Below, piece after piece: positions 8,954 through 18,028 of a DNA stretch of 64,000 nucleotides (its first letter is position 1; each line of letters starts with the position of its first letter). Source of the stretch: Kangiella koreensis DSM 16069. Its GTDB lineage: Bacteria > Pseudomonadota > Gammaproteobacteria > Enterobacterales > Kangiellaceae. The notes below the pieces were generated by a model. The model was not told the origin of the DNA. It was given only the letters and a program-made list of their open reading frames with translations, and did no database searches. The position numbers and the translations under genes are program-made. The stretch lies in contig NC_013166.1 in assembly GCF_000024085.1 (NCBI RefSeq), positions 682,001-746,000 of the forward strand. Reading direction: 5' to 3'.

Positions 8954-8990
8954 GTAGAGAAGTGGAGAAAAGTGTCGCAAAGTGGATCGT
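8951..8990 (+). promoter_or_regulatory. Putative MraZ operator: four 10-bp direct repeats
   Basis: Four consecutive decamers begin AGTG: AGTGTAGAGA, AGTGGAGAAA, AGTGTCGCAA and AGTGGATCGT. MraZ is known to bind directly repeated GTG-containing boxes with 10-11-bp periodicity upstream of its own gene. Here the repeats start inside the -10 and cover the likely transcription start, which suggests autorepression. Confidence 0.75.
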
Positions 8991-9095
8991 AAGGGATCAG
9001 TGAAGATCAACGACCAATTTGCTTAAAACAGCTGAAAACCGGGTAGCACTTTCGGTTTTGGCATAACGAGTCAAAAGTGGGGTTTACATAGAGCC

Positions 9096-9551
9096 ATGTT
9101 CCGTGGAGCAACTGCAATCAATATGGATGCGAAAGGCCGTATCGCCGTTCCGGCGAAGTACCGTTCGCGTTTTGAAGATGTTTGCTCCAATCAAATTGTG
9201 GTGACTATTGACCTGTTTGACCCGTGTTTATTACTTTTCCCGCTCCCCCACTGGGAACAACTCGAAGCAAAACTCGACACTTTTTCTAACACAGACCCAA
9301 ACCAACGCCGTATTAAACGTATGTTACTCGGTCATGCATCAGAGCATGAAATCGATAGTAATGGACGTATTCTACTGCCTCCTGTCCTGCGTGAATACGC
9401 ACAATTGGAAAAACAATTACTTCTTGCCGGCCAAGGCCAAACATTCCAGATCTGGAATGAAGAGAATTGGCACAAGAAAATTGAGCAGGATGTTGAAGCG
9501 TTGGCTGAAGGGCCACTGGATCCAGACAGTTTACCTGAATTGGCGTTCTAG
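9096..9551 (+). CDS. mraZ: Transcriptional regulator MraZ
   Basis: A 151-residue protein with two SpoVT-AbrB-like swapped-hairpin DNA-binding repeats: INMDAKGRIAVPAKYR (about 8-23) and HEIDSNGRILLPPVLREYA (about 85-103). MraZ forms ring-like oligomers that bind direct repeats upstream of the dcw cluster and repress it. It is the first gene of the cluster and rsmH begins two bases after its stop. Confidence 0.96.
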   Translation: MFRGATAINMDAKGRIAVPAKYRSRFEDVCSNQIVVTIDLFDPCLLLFPLPHWEQLEAKLDTFSNTDPNQRRIKRMLLGHASEHEIDSNGRILLPPVLREYAQLEKQLLLAGQGQTFQIWNEENWHKKIEQDVEALAEGPLDPDSLPELAF

Positions 9552-9553
9552 TT

Positions 9554-10489
9554 ATGAGCACCAAACAAGAACACGACGCAGTCCTGCTAGAAGAGGCAGT
9601 GGAGGCTTTAGTGATCGACCCTAACGGCATATATATCGATTGTACATTTGGTCGCGGCGGACACAGTCGCGCCATATTGTCGCATCTGTCGGAAGAGGGG
9701 CGTTTGATCGGATTTGATAAAGATTTACAGGCCATTGCAGTGGGCGAACAACTGCAACAGGAAGATGCTCGGTTCAACATTGTTCATGAAAGCTTTTCTC
9801 TTTTAGAACAAGAAGTTAGCAAGCGCGGCTGGGTAGGTGAAGTGACCGGTGTTTTGATGGACTTAGGAGTATCGTCACCACAACTTGACCAGGCGGAGCG
9901 TGGTTTCAGTTTTATGCAGGATGGACCATTGGATATGCGTATGGATACCACACGCGGGCAAACCGCTGAGCAATGGATCGCGAATACCGATGAAGAAGAT
10001 ATGGTCTGGGCCTTTAAGGCATTTGGCGAAGAGCGTTATGCGAAACGAATTGCTCGTGCCATCGTCGAGAAAAGGGCCAAAGCGCCCATCACGCGCACAA
10101 AGCAATTGGCGGACATTATTTCTGAAGCACATCCACGCTGGGAAAAGCACAAGCATCCAGCGACTCGTTGCTTCCAGGCCATACGCATTGCGGTTAATCG
10201 CGAGCTGGATGATTTAAAAGATACATTGGAACAGGTATTGAACGTACTAAAGGTTGGTGGTCGTTTGGTAGCGATCAGTTTCCACTCGCTGGAAGACCGC
10301 ATTGTGAAGCAGTTTATCCAGAAGCAAGCGCAAGGTCAGAATTTTCCTGCGGGTTTGCCGATTACAGAAGACATGATTAATCGTCGTATGAAAAAAGTCG
10401 GCAAGTTTACCAAGGCAGGTGACAGTGAGCTGGAACGCAACATTAGAGCGCGCAGTGCTGTGATGCGGGTGGCGGAGAAGTTGTCATGA
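9554..10489 (+). CDS. rsmH: 16S rRNA (cytosine1402-N4)-methyltransferase RsmH
   Basis: The 311-residue class I methyltransferase has DCTFGRGGHSRAIL (S-adenosylmethionine motif I, about 29-42), VLMDLGVSSPQLD (about 99-111) and the C-terminal GRLVAISFHSLEDRIVKQF (about 236-254). RsmH modifies the same nucleotide, C1402, as RsmI encoded at 4923. Its 3' end overlaps ftsL by four bases (ATGA). Confidence 0.97.
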   Translation: MSTKQEHDAVLLEEAVEALVIDPNGIYIDCTFGRGGHSRAILSHLSEEGRLIGFDKDLQAIAVGEQLQQEDARFNIVHESFSLLEQEVSKRGWVGEVTGVLMDLGVSSPQLDQAERGFSFMQDGPLDMRMDTTRGQTAEQWIANTDEEDMVWAFKAFGEERYAKRIARAIVEKRAKAPITRTKQLADIISEAHPRWEKHKHPATRCFQAIRIAVNRELDDLKDTLEQVLNVLKVGGRLVAISFHSLEDRIVKQFIQKQAQGQNFPAGLPITEDMINRRMKKVGKFTKAGDSELERNIRARSAVMRVAEKLS

Positions 10490-10845
10490 GCCCGACCAAA
10501 ATTAAAGAAAAAATTAGAGAAACCAATAGCTTATGGCCTTTTTATAGCCTGTTGGCAACCGTGTTACGTCGATTTGGAGTGATTTTTCTAGGTGGGTTGG
10601 TTGTGATTTCAGGTGTTGTGATTGCTCACCAGACTCACCAGATGCGCCAGACAACCATTGCCCTGAAGCAACTGGAAGATGAGCAGACAGCATTAGAGCT
10701 TCAATGGCAAAAATTGAGTTTAGAGCAAAGCTCATTAGCAGAGCATAGTCGAGTAGAAACTTTGGCTGAAAAACGTTTACAAATGAAGCAGTTAGACTCA
10801 AGAAATGAAGTATTAATTACACCCTCGGTTAGAGGTAGAGAATGA
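10486..10845 (+). CDS. ftsL: Cell division protein FtsL
   Basis: A 119-residue bitopic protein: cytoplasmic tail of about 30 residues, one membrane segment (about 32-50, GVIFLGGLVVISGVVIAHQ) and a periplasmic coiled coil rich in E, Q and L. FtsL joins FtsB and FtsQ in the divisome complex that activates FtsWI. Four-base overlaps on both sides place it in tight coupling with rsmH and ftsI. Confidence 0.93.
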   Translation: MSPTKIKEKIRETNSLWPFYSLLATVLRRFGVIFLGGLVVISGVVIAHQTHQMRQTTIALKQLEDEQTALELQWQKLSLEQSSLAEHSRVETLAEKRLQMKQLDSRNEVLITPSVRGRE

Positions 10846-12602
10846 AGAAAGTACAAAACCGTAAATTAAAAACAGTACCGCTTTGTACATGGCGTTATTA
10901 CGCCATGATTGCGGTATTGTTGTGCGGTTTTGGTGCGCTGGTCACACGTGCAGCTTACTTACAAGTGGTGAGCTCTGATGAATTAGCGCAAGCAGGCGAC
11001 TCTCGATCTGTACGCATAAAAGGTATTTCAAGCCACCGTGGTTTGATTGTGGATCGCAACGGTGTTGAGTTGGCGCGTTCGGTGCCTACCGAATCTGTAT
11101 GGCTTGATCCTAAAACCCTTCTAGCGAGTGAAAACGTCTTACAGAGTAAAGAGTGGAAAGCATTTGCTGCGGCATTAAAGCGCAATGAAAAAGAATTAAA
11201 TCAATGGGTTAAAAGTAAGTCAGATAAACGGTTTGTGTGGCTTGAGCGGCATGTGGATCCCAATGTGGGGCTCTACATTAAGCGACTCGATATTCCCGGG
11301 GTTGAATTTAAAACGGAATATCGTCGTTATTACCCAAGTGCTGAAGTTGCTGCCCACCTTGTGGGCTTTACTGGTATAGATGATAAAGGTTTAGAAGGTG
11401 TTGAACGCGCCTTTGATAGTTTCTTAACAGGCCAGCCAGGCAGCAAAAAAGTGGTTGTGGATTTATACCGCCGAGTAGTTGAAGAGCGTGGTGTATTAGC
11501 GAAGGCCGAACAAGGGAATGATTTACAGTTAAGCATCGATTCAAGAATTCAATCAACAGCCTATAAAGAACTGAAAAAAGCTGTGCTGCAAAATGGTGCT
11601 AAAGGTGGATCTGTTGTTGTGGTGGATGTAGAAACGGGTGAAGTTTTGGCGATGGCTAGTCAGCCTTCTTTCAATCCGAATCGGTCTGACAGTCGTTTTC
11701 CAGAGTTTACACGTAACCGTTCAATTACAGATTTATTTGAGCCAGGTTCGACGGTCAAGCCATTGACGGTTGTGAGTGCATTATCGAGTGGAAAATTTTC
11801 AACCAACTCAAAAGTCGACACATCACCAGGACGCATGAAGTTAGGTTATGCCTGGGTTCGTGACCCACGTAATTATGGTGTATTGGATTTAGATGGAATC
11901 ATTAAAAAATCCAGCAATATGGGAGTTGCAAAAATTGCATTAGAACTCTCAGATGAAGAGTTTATGAGCACTTATTATAAAGTGGGTTTCGGCATGGAAA
12001 CCGGGTTAGGAATTCAAGGTGAAGCAGACGGCATTTTATCTCCCCGCGCTAATTGGTCGGATCATGAAAAAGCTTCCATGTCATATGGCTATGGCTTCAT
12101 GGTGAGCCCTATTCAATTAGCGCAAGCCTACGCCATTTTAGGTGCGGATGGTATTCGTAATCAACTGACCCTAATTAAGCGTGCCGAAGGGGTTGAATAT
12201 CCTCAAGAACAAGTAGTCGAAGCTGAAGTAGCCCGCTCCGTGGTCCATATGATGGAAGAAGTTGTGGCAGAGGGCGGCACTGGTACACAAGCCAAAGTTG
12301 AAGGTTATCGTGTGGCCGGTAAGACTGGTACTTCGCGGAAAGCGATTCGTGGTGGCTATGGTGATGAATACGTAACCGTGTTTGCCGGTTTAGTGCCAGC
12401 AAGCAATCCAAAGTTTGCCATCGTGGTCATGGTTGATGAGCCTGCGGGCGACAGCTATTACGGCGGTACAGTTTCAGCACCAGTGTTTGCCAAAGTGGCA
12501 GACAAAGCATTACACCTTATGAATATAGCACCAGATGACAAGGTACAAAAAACTGCTGTAGCAACCGCAGTTAATGTTGTAGGAGGAGGTCAGCATGACT
12601 AA
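10842..12602 (+). CDS. ftsI: Septal peptidoglycan transpeptidase FtsI (PBP3)
   Basis: Class B penicillin-binding protein of 586 residues. One N-terminal membrane anchor (about 20-40), a pedestal domain with RGLIVDRNGVELARSVP, and a C-terminal transpeptidase with STVK (active Ser about 303), SSN (about 357-359) and KTGT (about 494-497). It cross-links septal peptidoglycan with FtsW as glycosyltransferase partner. It overlaps murE by eight bases. Confidence 0.97.
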   Translation: MKKVQNRKLKTVPLCTWRYYAMIAVLLCGFGALVTRAAYLQVVSSDELAQAGDSRSVRIKGISSHRGLIVDRNGVELARSVPTESVWLDPKTLLASENVLQSKEWKAFAAALKRNEKELNQWVKSKSDKRFVWLERHVDPNVGLYIKRLDIPGVEFKTEYRRYYPSAEVAAHLVGFTGIDDKGLEGVERAFDSFLTGQPGSKKVVVDLYRRVVEERGVLAKAEQGNDLQLSIDSRIQSTAYKELKKAVLQNGAKGGSVVVVDVETGEVLAMASQPSFNPNRSDSRFPEFTRNRSITDLFEPGSTVKPLTVVSALSSGKFSTNSKVDTSPGRMKLGYAWVRDPRNYGVLDLDGIIKKSSNMGVAKIALELSDEEFMSTYYKVGFGMETGLGIQGEADGILSPRANWSDHEKASMSYGYGFMVSPIQLAQAYAILGADGIRNQLTLIKRAEGVEYPQEQVVEAEVARSVVHMMEEVVAEGGTGTQAKVEGYRVAGKTGTSRKAIRGGYGDEYVTVFAGLVPASNPKFAIVVMVDEPAGDSYYGGTVSAPVFAKVADKALHLMNIAPDDKVQKTAVATAVNVVGGGQHD

Positions 12603-14196
12603 CTCTCTACAACTCACAACAGCATTAAAGAAAATAATTAAGCCACTAGTTAATGAACAATTTTGGAAAGATAATCCACAGGCTGCAATGACCGAAGTTA
12701 GCGGCATTCAGCTGGATAGTCGCCAGATAAAGCCTGGTCAGTTGTTTGTTGCTTATCCTGGCCACGCCACAGATGGTCGCCAATATATCAAACAAGCGGT
12801 TGATGGCGGTGCTACTGTGGTGCTATTTGAACAAAATGACAGTGAAACGATTTTAGAAACCTTGCTCAATGACAACCAGCAAGTAGCAGCCTCCGCACAG
12901 ACTCTCTCCGGGGTGGCTCCTTTGGGGCTTTATAATTATAAGGAGGCTGTTTTAATTCCCGTTAAAAACTTAAGCAGTCAAGTCAGCCATATCGCTGCAC
13001 GTTTTTATGGTAACCCTACCAATAAAATGTCAGTGGTTGGTGTGACAGGAACAAACGGCAAAACCAGTTGTGCTTATCTGATGGCACAGGCACTTGAGTT
13101 TTTACAATATCCAACCTTGATGTTAAGCACCATTGGTAATGGGAATCCATCGAAGTTACAAGCAACAGAAAATACAACCCCAGATGCGATTGCTATTCAG
13201 CGTTTAGCAGCAGAGTATTTAGCGCGAAAGAATTACCATATGACCATGGAAGTTTCATCACATGGGTTAGTGCAATCTCGCGTGGCAGCGGTGCAATACA
13301 AAATTGCAGTGTTTACCAACCTTTCGCAAGACCACCTTGATTATCACAGTGATATGGAATCCTATTTCCAAGCTAAGAGACAGTTGTTTATAAGAGAAGA
13401 GTTAGAAGCTGCTGTCATTAATGCTGATGATGAATACGGTCGTCGATTGCTCACGGATGATGCCGTTGCATGCCGGAAGATTGCTTTTAGTTGTGAACAA
13501 AAAAATGAAGATCTAAATATTGAAAACTGGATTGTCGCGAAAAACCTGACATTTAATATGAGAGGTATTCAGGCAGAACTGCATACACCCTGGGGTGCAA
13601 GTAAATTACGCTCAGGTTTGTTAGGGCATTTCAATCTTTCAAACTTATTGGCTGTGGCAGCTTCATTAGGTGAAATGTTTGGTGATATCGATAAATGGAT
13701 TGTGGCACTTAATGCCGCAAAAGCAGTACCTGGTCGCATGCAAAACTTTACCGCCAGCAGTAAAGCGACCGTGGTAGTCGATTATGCACACACACCTGAT
13801 GCATTGGATAAAACCTTAACCAGTCTGAGAGAACATTGCGCCGGCGAATTATGGTGTATCTTTGGCTGCGGTGGTGATCGAGATAACACCAAGCGTCCGC
13901 TGATGGGCGCAGTAGCGGAACAAAAAGCTAACCGAGTAATTATTACCGATGATAACCCTCGTACTGAAAGCTCTGAAGAAATTGTGTCGATGATTCGTTC
14001 TGGTATGAAGGACCAATCAACTCAGTATATACAAAAAAGAAAAGAAGCAATCGAATTTGCCTTAAAACATAGTACACCGAACGATATTATTTTAGTCGCG
14101 GGAAAAGGTCACGAAGACTATCAGCAAATTGGTAATAAGAAGGTTCACTACTCAGATTTAGAAACGGTGGCTAGCTTAATGGAGGAGAATGCATGA
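12595..14196 (+). CDS. murE: UDP-MurNAc-tripeptide synthetase MurE
   Basis: MurE adds the third residue, meso-diaminopimelate in nearly all Gram-negatives, to UDP-MurNAc-L-Ala-D-Glu. ATP site GVTGTNGKTS (about 145-154), VSSHGL (about 221-226), VDYAHTPDAL (about 395-404) and the DNPRTE specificity motif (about 452-457), whose DNPR form indicates diaminopimelate. At 533 residues it is longer than E. coli MurE (495). Part of the excess lies at 12887-12949, a 63-bp stretch with different codon use bounded by an 8-bp inverted repeat, located before the ATP motif where an insertion should be tolerated. Confidence 0.96.
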   Translation: MTNSLQLTTALKKIIKPLVNEQFWKDNPQAAMTEVSGIQLDSRQIKPGQLFVAYPGHATDGRQYIKQAVDGGATVVLFEQNDSETILETLLNDNQQVAASAQTLSGVAPLGLYNYKEAVLIPVKNLSSQVSHIAARFYGNPTNKMSVVGVTGTNGKTSCAYLMAQALEFLQYPTLMLSTIGNGNPSKLQATENTTPDAIAIQRLAAEYLARKNYHMTMEVSSHGLVQSRVAAVQYKIAVFTNLSQDHLDYHSDMESYFQAKRQLFIREELEAAVINADDEYGRRLLTDDAVACRKIAFSCEQKNEDLNIENWIVAKNLTFNMRGIQAELHTPWGASKLRSGLLGHFNLSNLLAVAASLGEMFGDIDKWIVALNAAKAVPGRMQNFTASSKATVVVDYAHTPDALDKTLTSLREHCAGELWCIFGCGGDRDNTKRPLMGAVAEQKANRVIITDDNPRTESSEEIVSMIRSGMKDQSTQYIQKRKEAIEFALKHSTPNDIILVAGKGHEDYQQIGNKKVHYSDLETVASLMEENA

Positions 14197-15590
14197 TCCC
14201 ATTAAGTTTAACAACAATTGCTGAAGTAGCCAAAGGCACATTGCAAGGCAGCGATATCATTATTAATAAAGTTATTACTGATAGTCGTGTCGATTGTCGC
14301 GACGCTTTATTTATTGCCTTAAAAGGCGAAAATTTTGATGGTCATCAATTTGTCGAAAAAGCAAAACTTCAGGGTGCAAAAGCCTTATTAGTGGAACACT
14401 TAGTTGAATCGAATTTACCGCAAGTGATTGTTAGTGACACTGAAAAAGCATTAGGTCTTGTTGCAAAATACGTTCGTGATCAAGTCAACCCCTTAGTGAT
14501 CGGAATTACTGGTAGTGCTGGTAAAACGACAGTCAAAGAAATGGTCGCTAGCATCCTGCGTCAAAAAGGGAATTTATTAGCGACTCAAGGTAATTTTAAT
14601 AATCATATTGGGGTCCCGCTGACTTTATTGCGGTTAAAAGAGACAGATCAATATGCAGTCATCGAAATGGGCGCTAACCATATTGGTGAAATTGCTTATT
14701 GTGCATCGCTGGCTAAGCCAGATGTCAGTGTCATTAACAATGTTGAAGCGGCTCATATTGAAGGGTTTGGCTCGGTAGAGGGTGTTGCTAAGGCTAAATC
14801 AGAAATTTATCAGGCTTTAAGTGAAGAAGGCACTGCTGTAATCAATCTTGACAGTAACTTTGCTGATCAGTGGATAGAGCAATTTGCAGGGCTTCAGAAA
14901 ATAACAGTTTCGCGCCATAAAGATGCCAACTTTGTTGCAGATAATTGTCAGACACAAGACAACGGCAATGTGATTTTTACTATGCAACATACCCAAGATG
15001 GCAACAGCCAAAGTATTAGTGTGCAGCTTCCGGTTCCCGGAATGCACAATGTTTCCAATGCCCTGGTCGCAGCTGCCCTAGCTTCGGCTGCAGGTGCAGA
15101 TATGGAAATAATTAAAGTTGGCCTGGAAACCATGGTTTCCGTGAAAGGTCGTCTCAATCAGTTTAAAGCAGCCAATGGTGCCTTAATTATTGATGACACT
15201 TATAACGCAAGTGTAGCTTCAGTCAAAGCTGCAATCGATTATCTGACCAGCTTATCTGGTACTAAAGTTTTGGTACTTGGGGACATGGCTGAGCTAGGTG
15301 ATGAAAGTGAGCAATATCACCGCGAAGTCGGCGAATACGCAAAAGAAAATAATATCAGTCAATTATTAGTAAGTGGCCATTGGGTCAAGTACAGCACTGA
15401 AGCTTTCGGCGATAAGGCGCAATGGTTTGAAAACAAGGAGCTTCTTGTTTCTCACTTAAACAGTGTTATTCAATCAGATTATAAAATACTAGTAAAAGGC
15501 TCACGTAGCGCCCAGATGGAGCAGGTCGTTGATGCATTGGTAGCAGTTACCGCTGATGAGTCCAATTTAAATTTGGGGGGGGATTCATAA
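14193..15590 (+). CDS. murF: UDP-MurNAc-tripeptide--D-Ala-D-Ala ligase MurF
   Basis: The 465-residue Mur ligase adds D-Ala-D-Ala, completing the UDP-MurNAc-pentapeptide. ATP motif [14 protein letters not shown] (about 106-119), MGANHIGEI, and [15 protein letters not shown] (about 333-347). Start overlaps murE by four bases. The last codons run through eight consecutive G (15575-15582), and the stop overlaps the mraY start (TAATG). This G-run also serves as a G-rich ribosome-binding site for mraY. Confidence 0.96.
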   Translation: MIPLSLTTIAEVAKGTLQGSDIIINKVITDSRVDCRDALFIALKGENFDGHQFVEKAKLQGAKALLVEHLVESNLPQVIVSDTEKALGLVAKYVRDQVNPLVIGITGSAGKTTVKEMVASILRQKGNLLATQGNFNNHIGVPLTLLRLKETDQYAVIEMGANHIGEIAYCASLAKPDVSVINNVEAAHIEGFGSVEGVAKAKSEIYQALSEEGTAVINLDSNFADQWIEQFAGLQKITVSRHKDANFVADNCQTQDNGNVIFTMQHTQDGNSQSISVQLPVPGMHNVSNALVAAALASAAGADMEIIKVGLETMVSVKGRLNQFKAANGALIIDDTYNASVASVKAAIDYLTSLSGTKVLVLGDMAELGDESEQYHREVGEYAKENNISQLLVSGHWVKYSTEAFGDKAQWFENKELLVSHLNSVIQSDYKILVKGSRSAQMEQVVDALVAVTADESNLNLGGDS

Positions 15591-16669
15591 TGCTGACCTG
15601 GTTAGCAGATTATTTATCACAGTACTACTCAGGTTTTAACCTGTTTCAGTATTTAACATTTCGATCAATTGTCAGCGTTATTACTGCGTTAGGTATTTCA
15701 TTGTTAGTAGGGCCAACAATGATCCGTCGTTTGAGTAAATACCAAATTGGACAAACTGTCCGCGACGATGGTCCGCAAACACATTTGGCCAAAGCAGGTA
15801 CGCCTACTATGGGCGGCGCACTCATCATCTTCGCTATCGTATTTAGCTCATTAATGTGGGGCCAATTAGAGAACCGTTATTTGTGGGTGGCACTCATTGC
15901 TTTGGTTGGCTTTGGTTTAGTGGGTTTGGCGGATGACTACATCAAGTTAGTTCGGAAAGATCCTAAAGGACTAGTTGCGCGCTGGAAATATTTTTGGCAG
16001 TCATTAATCGGCGCTGGTATTGCACTGTATCTATTTTATAACGCATCGCCAGTTGAAACTCAGTTGCTGGTGCCATTCCTGAAAGATGTGATGCCGCAAT
16101 TGGGTGTTATGTTTATCTTTATGGCGTATTTCGTGATTGTAGGCACCAGTAATGCCGTCAACTTAACCGATGGCTTAGATGGTTTGGCAATTTTGCCCAC
16201 AGTCTTAGTAGCCAGCGGTCTTGGTATTTTTGCCTACGTTACCGGCAACCAGGTGTTCTCCGAATATTTAGGTATCCCTTTTATTCAGGGGGTTGGTGAA
16301 CTGGTCATTTTCTGCGCTGCGATTATTGGTGCGGGCTTAGGGTTTTTATGGTTCAACACCTACCCAGCACAAGTATTTATGGGTGATGTGGGTGCGCTTG
16401 GGTTAGGTGCTGCATTAGGTGCCGTGGCCGTGATGGTTCGTCAAGAATTAGTGCTCTTCATTATGGGTGGGGTCTTTGTTATCGAAACCTTATCAGTAAT
16501 ATTGCAGGTCGGCTCATATAAGTTGACAGGAAAACGAATTTTTAGGATGGCACCTTTACATCACCACTACGAACTAAAAGGTTGGCCAGAGCCTCGCGTC
16601 ATCGTGCGCTTCTGGATTATTTCGTTGATTTTAGTATTGATTGGTTTAGCAACCCTAAAAATACGCTAA
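15590..16669 (+). CDS. mraY: Phospho-MurNAc-pentapeptide transferase MraY
   Basis: MraY transfers phospho-MurNAc-pentapeptide to undecaprenyl phosphate, making lipid I. The 359-residue protein has about ten membrane segments and the catalytic motifs GLADDYIKL (about 112-120), [13 protein letters not shown] (about 186-198) and [13 protein letters not shown] (about 322-334). Length equals that of E. coli (360). Confidence 0.97.
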   Translation: MLTWLADYLSQYYSGFNLFQYLTFRSIVSVITALGISLLVGPTMIRRLSKYQIGQTVRDDGPQTHLAKAGTPTMGGALIIFAIVFSSLMWGQLENRYLWVALIALVGFGLVGLADDYIKLVRKDPKGLVARWKYFWQSLIGAGIALYLFYNASPVETQLLVPFLKDVMPQLGVMFIFMAYFVIVGTSNAVNLTDGLDGLAILPTVLVASGLGIFAYVTGNQVFSEYLGIPFIQGVGELVIFCAAIIGAGLGFLWFNTYPAQVFMGDVGALGLGAALGAVAVMVRQELVLFIMGGVFVIETLSVILQVGSYKLTGKRIFRMAPLHHHYELKGWPEPRVIVRFWIISLILVLIGLATLKIR

Positions 16670-16684
16670 ACAAGGCTAAGGAAA

Positions 16685-18028
16685 ATGATAGCAATGCAAC
16701 AAAAAGATATCGCGTATAAAAATCGCTTGATACTCGGTCTGGGACAGACTGGGCTTGCGGTTGCGCGTTATTTATCTGCATTGCGCCAACCTTTTAATGT
16801 TATGGATACGCGTGACATTGCGCCAGGCCATGAAGAGTTGGAAAAACTCGCGCCAGGATCGTTACTGAAATGGAATGGTCAGCAGTTTACAGAATACGAT
16901 GAGTTGGTAGTTAGCCCAGGTATTGCCATTGCTCGTGATGATATTCAGGCAGCACAAGAATCGGGCGTTAGTGTAATAGGTGATATCGAATTATTTGCTC
17001 AAGCCAATACATTACCGGTTATTGCTATCACCGGCTCTAATGGAAAAAGTACCGTCACTGACTTGGTGGGCGAGTTAATTAATGCCAGCGGAAAGAAAGC
17101 ATTGGTGGGCGGTAATATTGGAGTTCCAGCCTTAGATCTTCTTAAGCTTGAAGGCGACTATGTGGCACTTGAATTGTCGAGTTTTCAATTAGAAAGTACA
17201 CGCAGTTTAGAACCTGTAGCAGCGACCGTTTTGAATGTCAGTGAAGATCACTTAGATCGCTATAAAAATTATCAAGAATATATTGATGCCAAGCGAAGTA
17301 TTTATGCGAAAGCTAGAACTTGTCTGGTCAATGCTGATGATGAAAATACTTGGATTAAGTCTGCAGAAAGTGGACAGAATATACTGCGCTTTGGTCTCAG
17401 TAATAATAGTGACAAGATTGATTGGGCAGTGGATTTCGAAACCTGCACAATCATGCATGATGGAAATGAAATCCTGAAATTAGATGAGTTGACATTACAG
17501 GGTATACATAATGCGCTAAATGTAGCCGTTGCATTAGCATTAGTAGATATCGCAGAAATCGAACTGACGCAGGCTGTTTTAGATGCAGCAAAATCCTATC
17601 AAGGTTTGCCACATCGTAGTCAGTTAGTGGCCATCAAAGATGGTATCACATTCATCAATGATTCAAAGGCAACCAATGTTGGTGCAACAGTTGCAGCTAT
17701 TCATAGTTTCGAGCCGCAGTTTGGTAAAAATATCATCCTGATTGCTGGTGGCGATGCAAAAGGTGCTGACTTATCCAGTTTGCAAGAGATCATTAAAGAA
17801 ACCGTCAAAGCTGTAGTATGTTTTGGTAAAGATGCACCAGCTATTGCAAAATTAGCACCAGCAAAAACACAGTTGGTCAGTAATTTAGAAGAAGCTGTAC
17901 GCATTGCTTATGAACAAGCTCAGAAGGGCGACCTGGTTTTGTTGTCACCAGCTTGTGCCAGTTTGGATATGTTTGCCAACTATATGCAGCGAGGCGAACA
18001 GTTTGCTCACTTGGTGGAGGCGCTATGA
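16685..18028 (+). CDS. murD: UDP-MurNAc-L-Ala--D-Glu ligase MurD
   Basis: The 447-residue Mur ligase adds D-glutamate to UDP-MurNAc-L-Ala. Motifs are GLGQTGLAVARYL (about 18-30), ATP site ITGSNGKSTVTDLVG (about 115-129), NVSEDHLDRY (about 180-189) and INDSKATNVGATVAA (about 323-337). AAGGA at about 16678 precedes ATG 16685; ATG 16697 is a possible alternative. The stop overlaps the ftsW start (ATGA). Confidence 0.96.
   Translation: MIAMQQKDIAYKNRLILGLGQTGLAVARYLSALRQPFNVMDTRDIAPGHEELEKLAPGSLLKWNGQQFTEYDELVVSPGIAIARDDIQAAQESGVSVIGDIELFAQANTLPVIAITGSNGKSTVTDLVGELINASGKKALVGGNIGVPALDLLKLEGDYVALELSSFQLESTRSLEPVAATVLNVSEDHLDRYKNYQEYIDAKRSIYAKARTCLVNADDENTWIKSAESGQNILRFGLSNNSDKIDWAVDFETCTIMHDGNEILKLDELTLQGIHNALNVAVALALVDIAEIELTQAVLDAAKSYQGLPHRSQLVAIKDGITFINDSKATNVGATVAAIHSFEPQFGKNIILIAGGDAKGADLSSLQEIIKETVKAVVCFGKDAPAIAKLAPAKTQLVSNLEEAVRIAYEQAQKGDLVLLSPACASLDMFANYMQRGEQFAHLVEAL

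Larger units (their letters stand above)
8582..9095. other. Regulatory region between glsA and mraZ
   Basis: This 514-base divergent region contains a G-rich tract on the plus strand (8679-8695), then AT-rich sequence, the dcw promoter (8925-8953) and the four-copy 10-bp operator (8951-8990). A further AAAGTGG half-motif lies at 9074-9080 just before mraZ. I see no coding sequence. Confidence 0.7.
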
